Shown here: positions 43,271 through 48,767 of the stretch, one piece after another | Position numbering within the stretch: the stretch's first letter is position 1 | Layout of the letters: each line of letters begins with the position of its first letter | From: Phaeodactylibacter sp. | GTDB taxonomy: Bacteria; Bacteroidota; Bacteroidia; Chitinophagales; Saprospiraceae | Direction: 5' to 3' | Assembly (NCBI RefSeq): GCF_022763345.1 | Contig: NZ_JALEGS010000084.1 | Span: forward strand, 1 to 48,767 | Length of the DNA stretch: 48,767 nt | Made by a program: the position numbers and the translations under genes | Notes under the pieces: model-generated | What the model saw: only the letters and a program-made list of their open reading frames with translations | Databases searched by the model: none | Told to the model about the DNA's origin: nothing

Positions 43271-43444
43271 TTAATGCCCTAAGTGCTTCTCTTTTTGATT
43301 CTTTATAATGTAGGCTGAATAGCCTAAACCAATAACCAGGAAAAAGACACAGTGGCTGTACATACCGTACAAATAGCAACCCAGACCGGCGATGACCGCA
43401 ATCAAGCTTAGTAAAAAGAGCCAAAGATCTGCTTTTAGTGCCAT
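43271..43444 (-). CDS. Very small membrane protein (57 residues, two membrane segments)
   Basis: Read leftwards from the ATG at 43442-43444, this frame encodes 57 residues: MALKADLWLF..., then two hydrophobic segments (about 8-28 and 31-47), a short basic tail (KNQKEKHLGH) and TAA at 43271-43273. It has its own terminator immediately after it. It is easily missed because it is under 60 residues. The two-helix hairpin could be a membrane-stress peptide or subunit; no family is recognised. Confidence 0.65.
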   Translation of the reverse strand: MALKADLWLFLLSLIAVIAGLGCYLYGMYSHCVFFLVIGLGYSAYIIKNQKEKHLGH

Positions 43445-43847
43445 GATGTCTTTTTTGATACTCGTAGCCTTGAAACTGATTACTTAGTTGTCAATATTGG
43501 TAGTTTTACTATTAGACAATCAGGTTCTTTTTGTGTTCGCAGAAAGTAGAACTTTTTTGATTTTCGTTTAGACAGGACTACTTTGGTGGTGCCGAACCTG
43601 CTTCAATAAATAGAAAGGTAGAATTGAACGAAAGCTTTGGTTTGCCAGCTTAGGTCTAAGGCTGTGGATGGAGTGAAACTAATCTTATGCCCTCAAAACA
43701 GTAATCGGCGCAAACATTTTAGGCTATTGAATGTAGAAGTAAAGCTATTTTATCGGCAGATTTTATTAATTTAGATTTCCAGTTTTTTTTCGAAAAGTAT
43801 AATTTGCGAAAGAGGGCTGGCATAAAATCCGGAAAAAAAGTGCGTCA
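43445..43847. other. AT-rich gap upstream of the TetR gene, no gene seen
   Basis: About 400 bases, AT-rich towards the right end. It must hold the divergent promoters of the small membrane protein and the TetR regulator. I see no clear operator dyad or gene. Confidence 0.4.
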
Positions 43848-44561
43848 ATGCTGCAAGTGAATGTAAACCTGGACATCAATGAGAAGCTGTTCATTAAGAA
43901 CCCTCAGGAAACTGCGCTGGGGCGCCGTATTATTGAGTATTCTGTCATATTATTTGACGAAGTAGGGTTTGAGAACTTTACTTTCCGCAAACTGGCTGAT
44001 CGGATTCACTCTACCGAAGCCTCTATTTACCGGTACTTCGAAAATAAGCACTACCTCTTTATCTATTTGGTAAACTGGTACTGGGAATGGATGCGTTTTC
44101 GGGTGACCTTCTTCACGATGAACATCCCCGCTCCGGAGGATAAGTTGAAGTCTGCGCTGCGTGCAATTGTTGATACTTCCCGGAAAAGCACAAGTGTTGA
44201 TTTTATTGATACAGAAGTACTGCACCGGATTGTGGTCACGGAGGGGCCCAAAGCTTACCACAAAAAGAACGTAGACGAAGAGAACAAGTATGGTTTTTTC
44301 CTGGCGTATAAAATGCTTTGCGGGAAAATTGCCGATATTATCCAAGAAATTAGGCCGACTTATTCCTACCCCAGGGCGCTGGCCAGTATGCTGCTGGAAT
44401 CAGCAAATAATAATATTTACTTCGCGGAGCACCTGCCCCGTTTGACAGATATTAAGTTTGAAGCAAATTACCTGGACCGGGTTGTGGAAATGCTATTTTC
44501 TTTTGCGTTCGGCTGCCTTCAAACCAACGAAAGCGGACCGCAGGAGCAAGAACCAAAATGA
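43848..44561 (+). CDS. TetR/AcrR-family transcriptional regulator
   Basis: This 237-residue protein has a TetR-type helix-turn-helix at about 25-75: IIEYSVILFDEVGFENFTFRKLADRIHSTEASIYRYFENKHYLF. The C-terminal ligand-binding helices run to about 225. It is convergent with the TspO-related gene 23 bases away, so it may regulate itself and genes elsewhere. Ligand and targets are unknown. Confidence 0.92.
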   Translation: MLQVNVNLDINEKLFIKNPQETALGRRIIEYSVILFDEVGFENFTFRKLADRIHSTEASIYRYFENKHYLFIYLVNWYWEWMRFRVTFFTMNIPAPEDKLKSALRAIVDTSRKSTSVDFIDTEVLHRIVVTEGPKAYHKKNVDEENKYGFFLAYKMLCGKIADIIQEIRPTYSYPRALASMLLESANNNIYFAEHLPRLTDIKFEANYLDRVVEMLFSFAFGCLQTNESGPQEQEPK

Positions 44562-44584
44562 AGCTCGGTGAGCCTTTGGTACGC

Positions 44585-45322
44585 TCAGGCTCGCTGAGCC
44601 CTTCTTAGTAATGCGAAAAGAGTAGCTACAATCAAAGCACTGCCCGCAATATAGAGGGTGGTTTGGAGCAGCCCTTGCGAAGCCTGTCGAGCGTAGATGC
44701 CATAGAACGCCCACAAAAGCACACCATTATAAAGTATATCCTTATAGCGGGTAGCGAAGAACAGGCCGGCAATTGCAGCCACCGCAACCATAATTGCAGC
44801 CCAGGCTACTTCAGGCAAAGGCCCGCCAGTCCAACCGTAACTTATGAGTACGGCAGTGGTGTTAGCAATGGTGGCAACAGATATCCATCCCAGATAGAGT
44901 TGAAAAGGCACCTTAGCAGGCCAGTTGGAAGTCCATTTGAGCGGATTTAAAGCAAGGTAGATTTTAATTAGGGTAAAGAGCAGCAACAGCATGAGCCCAA
45001 GCGAAAGCAACGGCCATTGGTAGTGCCAGGTCAGAATCCAGCTTGCATTCGCTACACAAGATACGAAGAACCAAGTGCCTATGCTTGTTACCGCTTTCCC
45101 CGCAGACTGGAAAAACTGGAAAACGATGAACCCAAGCAAAGCCAGGTAAATGACGCCCCATATCCCGAATGTAAACCCAGCGGGCACAAAGCGGTTAGGG
45201 TAAAGCGCCGATAGTTCGCCGGTGGTCATGCCGTTAATAGGAAGGGCATTCGCCAAGACATTCAGAGTAATGACGAGTATGAAGCCAAGTAGATTGAGGA
45301 GTCTAAGGGTCTTTGCTGGCAT
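44585..45322 (-). CDS. TspO-related tryptophan-rich membrane protein
   Basis: The start at 45322 (MPAKTLRLLNLLGF) is preferred to the longer frame from 45403, whose extra 27 residues are not leader-like. The 245-residue protein has about seven hydrophobic segments. Landmarks are NRFVPAGFTFGIWGVIYL, then ANASWILTWHYQWPLLSL, then QLYLGWISVATIANT, and a C-terminal FYGIYARQ. Proteins of this size in Bacteroidota are annotated as tryptophan-rich sensory proteins related to TspO, although canonical TspO has only about 160 residues and five helices. Role unknown; possibly porphyrin or lipid-related. Confidence 0.8.
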   Translation of the reverse strand: MPAKTLRLLNLLGFILVITLNVLANALPINGMTTGELSALYPNRFVPAGFTFGIWGVIYLALLGFIVFQFFQSAGKAVTSIGTWFFVSCVANASWILTWHYQWPLLSLGLMLLLLFTLIKIYLALNPLKWTSNWPAKVPFQLYLGWISVATIANTTAVLISYGWTGGPLPEVAWAAIMVAVAAIAGLFFATRYKDILYNGVLLWAFYGIYARQASQGLLQTTLYIAGSALIVATLFALLRRAQRA

Positions 45323-45469
45323 TCCGGGTAAATTTTTTGATAGTTTTTTCCTGTTAAATATAAACACATGCCCTGAAGCAGAGGTTTGGAAATTCTTTGC
45401 CAAACCCTAGTGATAGTTATACTTTCAAAGTATTCTGAAAAATAAAAACCAAACTACCCACCAATACTC

Positions 45470-45556
45470 TATCGGTTTAGTCCGATAAATTTTTGTTTTC
45501 CACCGAACAGTAATTCACTTCTATTGTTGATAGTAAAACTTTAAAACATCAACAAT
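45470..45556 (+). promoter_or_regulatory. Leader with two hairpins just before the isocitrate dehydrogenase start
   Basis: tatcgg (45470-45475) pairs with ccgata (45482-45487) and is followed by aattttt, terminator-like. A second dyad, attgttgat (45523-45531) / atcaacaat (45548-45556), has nine perfect pairs and a 16-base loop and ends ten bases before the start codon. It could block the ribosome or act as an operator. The first hairpin could attenuate transcription. Confidence 0.6.
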
Positions 45557-45566
45557 TGTCCAATTT

Positions 45567-47132
45567 ATGAAAGAACAATGGAATGCTGACAACAGCGCCA
45601 TGGGCAATGCTTCAAGCCCTCAGTCACAAGGCTCTACAGCAGAATCAAAGTCTCTATCCAATCGCATCGCCGTAGCTTTCGGTGATGGTATCGGTCCGGA
45701 AATTATGCGTGCAACCCTCGATATCCTCGAGGCTGCAGGTGCCGGGCTAGAGTACGAAGAAGTGAAGATTGGAAAAGAAATGTACCTCAGCGGCCATCAG
45801 TCTGGTATCGCACCTGATGCCTGGGATATTTTACGCCGCAACCGGGTCTTTCTGAAAGGCCCGATCACCACACCTCAGGGTGGCGGGTACAAAAGCCTTA
45901 ATGTGACGATTCGTAAGACGCTGGGGCTTTTTGCCAATGTGCGCCCCTGCCGTGCTTTTACTCCTTATGTAGATAGCAACTTCCCGGATATGGACCTTGT
46001 AGTGGTCCGTGAAAATGAGGAAGACTTGTACGCAGGTATTGAACATCAGCAAACTGCTGAGGTGGTTCAGTGCCTGAAGCTGGTTTCCCGCCCGGGCTGT
46101 GAGCGCGTCATCCGGTACGCTTTTGAGTACGCCCGTGCAAATGGGCGTAAGAAAGTGACTTGCATGAGTAAGGATAACATCATGAAGCATACCGATGGAC
46201 TTTTTCACTCCATCTTTGACGAGGTGGCTAAGGAGTACCCGGATATTGAAAACGAACACCATATTATAGACATTGGGTCTGCGCTGCTTGCTGACCGCCC
46301 GGAACAGTTCGATGTGATTGTCACGCTAAACCTTTACGGGGATATCGTATCTGATATCACGGCTCAGGTGGCTGGTTCTGTGGGCTTGGGTGGTTCTGCA
46401 AATATTGGAGACCCCATTTCCATGTTTGAAGCGATTCATGGTTCCGCACCAGATATCGCAGGCAAAGGTATCGCTAACCCTTCTGGTCTGATTCATGCAG
46501 CCTGTATGATGCTGGCACACATGGGCAAAAATGATATCGCTGTTCGAATTCAAAATGCCTTATTGCGTACGCTTGAGGATGGCATTCATACAGGCGACCT
46601 TTACAGTGAGGCTTATACCCGGCAGAGAGTTGGTACGAAGGAGTTTGGAAAAGCCCTGATTGAACGTCTTGGTCAGGCGCCCAAACACCTCAAAGAAGTG
46701 GAACCGTCATCAGCTCAAAAGCCTATCGAAGTTAGGGTCAAGCCTTTCGTACCAGCCAATAAAAAGCTGGTTGGAGTAGATGTCTTTATCGACTGGGCAG
46801 TAGGTGAGCGTGACCCTAACGAATTGGGCCGGGCACTGGAGGAAATTGCCAAGGCAGACTTTAAGCTCAAAATGATCACGAACCGGGGCGTTAAAGTGTA
46901 CCCTAATGGATTCCCGGAGACCTTCTGTACTGATCACTGGCGCTGCCGCTTTATTGCTGCCGCCGCCGGGGGGACAGAAGCCGGCGGAAAGCCACGTATG
47001 GCTGCCGTTACCTACGAGCAAATCACAGGTTTGCTACAACGGCTTACCGTAGAAGGGCTCAATTTTATTAAGATTGAGAACCTCTACGAAATAAATGGCG
47101 AACGTGCCTATTCTCTCGGTCAGGGAGAATAA
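45567..47132 (+). CDS. icd: Isocitrate dehydrogenase, Rickettsia-type with C-terminal domain
   Basis: This 521-residue enzyme converts isocitrate to 2-oxoglutarate in the TCA cycle. The main IDH fold spans about 32-365, and a further domain of about 150 residues follows (as in Rickettsia and Thermus IDH). Isocitrate-contact residues are in YKSLNVTIRK (Ser110, Asn112, Arg116); the metal site is NLYGDIVSD (Asp259, Asp263). The cofactor loop is HGSAPDIAGKGIANP (Asp296-Ile297). Lys-Tyr here marks NADP enzymes, while Asp-Ile is typical of NAD-dependent ones, so NAD+ is predicted even though relatives are often labelled NADP-dependent. The first 30 residues are a Ser/Gln-rich extension. Confidence 0.95.
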   Translation: MKEQWNADNSAMGNASSPQSQGSTAESKSLSNRIAVAFGDGIGPEIMRATLDILEAAGAGLEYEEVKIGKEMYLSGHQSGIAPDAWDILRRNRVFLKGPITTPQGGGYKSLNVTIRKTLGLFANVRPCRAFTPYVDSNFPDMDLVVVRENEEDLYAGIEHQQTAEVVQCLKLVSRPGCERVIRYAFEYARANGRKKVTCMSKDNIMKHTDGLFHSIFDEVAKEYPDIENEHHIIDIGSALLADRPEQFDVIVTLNLYGDIVSDITAQVAGSVGLGGSANIGDPISMFEAIHGSAPDIAGKGIANPSGLIHAACMMLAHMGKNDIAVRIQNALLRTLEDGIHTGDLYSEAYTRQRVGTKEFGKALIERLGQAPKHLKEVEPSSAQKPIEVRVKPFVPANKKLVGVDVFIDWAVGERDPNELGRALEEIAKADFKLKMITNRGVKVYPNGFPETFCTDHWRCRFIAAAAGGTEAGGKPRMAAVTYEQITGLLQRLTVEGLNFIKIENLYEINGERAYSLGQGE

Positions 47133-47164
47133 AAAGGCTATATTTTTTATCTAGTCGCAAAAGC

Positions 47165-47198
47165 AGAAGTCAGGTGCAACAGCCTGGCTTCTCTTTTT
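47165..47198 (+). terminator. Rho-independent terminator of icd
   Basis: agaagtcagg (47165-47174) pairs with cctggcttct (47183-47192), with one G-T wobble, followed by ctttttct. It lies 33 bases past the stop codon and sits between two convergent genes. Confidence 0.85.
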
Positions 47199-47203
47199 CT
47201 CTC

Positions 47204-48007
47204 CTATATATTAAGGTGTCCCTGAAACACCTCTTTTGCAGGGCCGCATAACCAAATCTTGCTGTATTTTCCCTCTCTTTGTTCCATTCGGATCTCAAGT
47301 GGGCCGCCCTTGGTTTTCACCGGGATTTTTATAGCCGCTCCCTGTGTTAGTTTATGCTGTAGCGTGTAGGCTATAGCTGCTGCGGTCACACCTGTGCCAC
47401 AGGAAAGGGTTTCCGCTTCCACGCCGCGCTCGTAAGTGAAAACCTGAAGGGGGAGGTCCGGTGATGCCGAAACGAAGTTGACATTAGTGCCGTCGGCTGC
47501 AAATCGCTCGTTGTATCGGATTCGGCGCCCTTCTTTTTCGACATTCAGGGCATCCAGCTTTTCTTCAAACCTGACATAATGCGGTGAGCCGGTATCTATA
47601 AAAAAATAGTCCTGACCACGTTCTATCTCTTGCACATCTGACATCTCAATTTCAATCCAGCTTTCTTTTTCCGTGCTCAGCCGGGCCCGGTGAGGCCCGT
47701 CCGGGGCAAAGAAGTAATAACTTGATTGTTCCAGCCCAAGGGAACGGGCAAAGGCAACTGTACACCGGGCTCCGTTGCCACACATTGAGCCTCGGCGCCC
47801 GTCAGCGTTAAAATAATCCATTTCAAAATCATATCCGTCTCTAGGCTGCAATAGGATCAGGCCATCAGCCCCAATGCCAAAGCGCCGGTCGCAAAGCCTT
47901 CTGATAAGGGCGGTCTCGCTTCCATCTAATACCTTTGTTTCCATCTGATTGATCATGATGAAATCATTGCCCGTACCCTGATATTTGTAAAAATGCAGGA
48001 GCTTCAT
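47204..48007 (-). CDS. dapF: Diaminopimelate epimerase
   Basis: This 267-residue enzyme interconverts LL- and meso-diaminopimelate for lysine and peptidoglycan. The two catalytic cysteines are in MCGNGARC (Cys76) and ETLSCGTGVTA (Cys203). Other landmarks are GTGNDF at the N-terminus, FGIGADGL, and GSPHYVRF. Its start codon overlaps the stop codon of the small membrane-protein gene (ATGA), so it is translationally coupled. It ends close to the icd terminator. Confidence 0.97.
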   Translation of the reverse strand: MKLLHFYKYQGTGNDFIMINQMETKVLDGSETALIRRLCDRRFGIGADGLILLQPRDGYDFEMDYFNADGRRGSMCGNGARCTVAFARSLGLEQSSYYFFAPDGPHRARLSTEKESWIEIEMSDVQEIERGQDYFFIDTGSPHYVRFEEKLDALNVEKEGRRIRYNERFAADGTNVNFVSASPDLPLQVFTYERGVEAETLSCGTGVTAAAIAYTLQHKLTQGAAIKIPVKTKGGPLEIRMEQREGKYSKIWLCGPAKEVFQGHLNI

Positions 48008-48231
48008 TCTGTCGCAGGCTTTTCAAGATGAGTGCTATCTGCTGCGGATTTTTCCTTGATCTCATCCGGCGCTTCCAATCCGAATGGAACATCAAGCGTG
48101 TAGTGCCGGTATGCTGCAAAAGCAGAAAGCAGCACAATTACGGCCGCACCAATGAGGGAGATTCGCCAACCCCATATGTTGCCAATATACTCCCCATCAA
48201 ATGGGTCTTTTTTTTCAGGTTCCTGAGCCAT
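48004..48231 (-). CDS. Small single-span membrane protein coupled to dapF
   Basis: This 75-residue protein has one membrane segment (about 24-42), a charged N-terminal part (AQEPEKKDPFDGEY) and an acidic, Glu/Lys-rich tail. It overlaps dapF by four bases (ATGA) and has its own promoter 20-odd bases upstream. No family is recognised. It might anchor or regulate a cell-wall precursor step, but this rests on position only. Confidence 0.75.
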   Translation of the reverse strand: MAQEPEKKDPFDGEYIGNIWGWRISLIGAAVIVLLSAFAAYRHYTLDVPFGLEAPDEIKEKSAADSTHLEKPATE

Positions 48232-48252
48232 ACCTATCTAATTTTTGAAGAA

Positions 48253-48284
48253 CAAATATAGAGCCTATGTCGGGAAGAATACAA
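48253..48284 (-). promoter_or_regulatory. Bacteroidota-type promoter of the dapF operon
   Basis: Read leftwards: TTG (48282-48284), 21-base spacer, TATATTTG (48253-48260), then 21 bases to the start codon at 48231. Both elements are perfect matches to the Bacteroidota primary sigma consensus. Confidence 0.7.
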
Positions 48285-48417
48285 TCTTTTCATAAGTGAC
48301 AAATAGCCTGTTTAAAGATCTTTGAACGTCAGAAAAAACGTCAGTAATTGATTGTCAGTTGTTTCGGAAGTTATTTAGTTCTTGTAGTGGTGTGTCCTCT
48401 TCTTTGAAGGTGCATTG

Positions 48418-48449
48418 TTGTGTTTGAATGTAAAATAATACTATCTTTA
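48418..48449 (+). promoter_or_regulatory. Candidate promoter of the terminal secreted-protein gene
   Basis: TTG (48418-48420), 21-base spacer, TATCTTTA (48442-48449). One mismatch at the last base of the TAnnTTTG box. It would give a leader of about 180 bases before the start codon at 48638. Confidence 0.45.
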
Positions 48450-48637
48450 CGGCTGAATTGAGAAGCTTGTAGGAGAAAAAATAATATAAGTTGCAGGCTT
48501 GATGCCTGTCAGCTAACACGCGCAGCTTCTTGATAAGACGACCGATACCTACAAGAATTACTCTATCCCTTTGGATAGATATACAGTTTAACGACCTTTT
48601 TTTTAACCTAATTTTTTTTAAAACAAATCGTGATCTT
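48450..48637 (+). promoter_or_regulatory. Long structured 5' leader
   Basis: Hairpins are caggcttgatgcctg (48494-48508) and tctatccctttggataga (48562-48579). Longer-range pairs are cttgtagg (48466-48473) with cctacaag (48548-48555) and gagaagct (48460-48467) with agcttctt (48524-48531). The last two cannot both form as a simple nested fold, so alternative structures are possible. It ends in T-rich tracts just before the start codon. A cis-regulatory RNA is plausible; no known riboswitch class is recognised. Confidence 0.5.
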
Positions 48638-48767
48638 ATGGAAAAAACGAAGTTTACTTTCGTTTCTCCTTCGCGGCTAGCAGGCGCATTTGCGTTCGCG
48701 CTGTTGACTTTCCTGGGCCTTCCACAGGCTTTCGCACAGGATTGTCCAACACCATCGAACGTAGACG
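48638..48767 (+). CDS. Start of a secreted protein (partial, cut by window end)
   Basis: The ATG at 48638 opens a frame that runs to the window end (43 complete codons). It encodes a signal peptide with a charged start (MEKTKF), a hydrophobic core (AGAFAFALLTFLGL) and a probable cleavage after QAFAQ. The mature part begins DCPTPSNVD. The start of the mature protein resembles secreted multidomain Bacteroidota proteins with Ig-like or fibronectin modules, but nothing can be confirmed. Confidence 0.75.
   Translation, partial: MEKTKFTFVSPSRLAGAFAFALLTFLGLPQAFAQDCPTPSNVD

Noticed and set aside
1..48767. tRNA, rRNA, IS element, prophage or defence island
   Set aside because: I saw no cloverleaf-like sequence, no transposase, integrase, capsid, restriction or toxin-antitoxin gene. 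Systematic tools could still find a degenerate one.

Overview
The window comes from a moderate-GC member of the Bacteroidota, most likely of the Saprospiria/Lewinella type (lineage is inferred; there is no rRNA here). The support is a type IX secretion (T9SS) C-terminal sorting domain, a SusC/RagA-type TonB receptor, many LytTR-type and lipoprotein genes, Bacteroidota-style promoters (TTG, about 20 nt, TAnnTTTG) and weak Shine-Dalgarno usage. I found no tRNA, rRNA, CRISPR array, IS element or prophage. It reads as chromosomal housekeeping and envelope genes interspersed with hairpin-rich repeats.

Layout, left to right. 1-407 holds three degenerate copies of a hairpin-forming intergenic repeat. 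0.4-7.1 kb: an ECF sigma factor with a Cys/His C-terminal extension behind an ABM-fold lipoprotein, an orphaned T9SS sorting domain (pseudogene), an intact T9SS cargo protein, a discoidin-domain secreted protein, and a divergent LytS/LytTR two-component pair. 7.2-17.3 kb: a LysE-like exporter, an orphan SusC-like receptor, a vitamin-K-dependent-carboxylase-like (HTTM) / LD-carboxypeptidase / SWIM-protein operon, a nucleotide pyrophosphatase/phosphodiesterase, and a lower-GC pair of unknown genes.

18.0-25.9 kb is a three-gene operon read leftwards: YqiJ/NfeD-like membrane protein, flotillin (YqiK-like), and a 1608-residue coiled-coil AAA+ ATPase of the DUF3686 'DNA repair ATPase' family. A large inverted repeat separates the last two genes. 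26.4-31.1 kb: a TMTC-like membrane glycosyltransferase with TPRs faces a compact exosortase locus, made of an IPTL-CTERM substrate, an XrtH-type exosortase and a small membrane protein. 31.3-35.0 kb: PsuG, a lipoprotein, a small conserved protein and an RlmI-like rRNA methyltransferase.

35.2-38.6 kb is an envelope operon: small basic secreted protein, LpoB-like lipoprotein, COG3014-like lipoprotein, outer-membrane beta-barrel. 38.7-48.8 kb: a GNAT-cNMP-binding fusion, small membrane proteins, MsrA, a triple E-set protein paired with a retropepsin-like protease, a TetR regulator, a TspO-related membrane protein, a Rickettsia-type isocitrate dehydrogenase, DapF, and the start of a large secreted protein behind a structured leader.

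The two most system-like loci are the flotillin/YqiJ/giant-ATPase operon, probably a membrane-microdomain stress machine, and the self-contained exosortase-substrate cassette in an organism that also uses T9SS. Neither is wholly new as a family. The linked architecture, the C-terminal extension of the IPTL substrate and the embedded inverted repeats are the parts worth checking.
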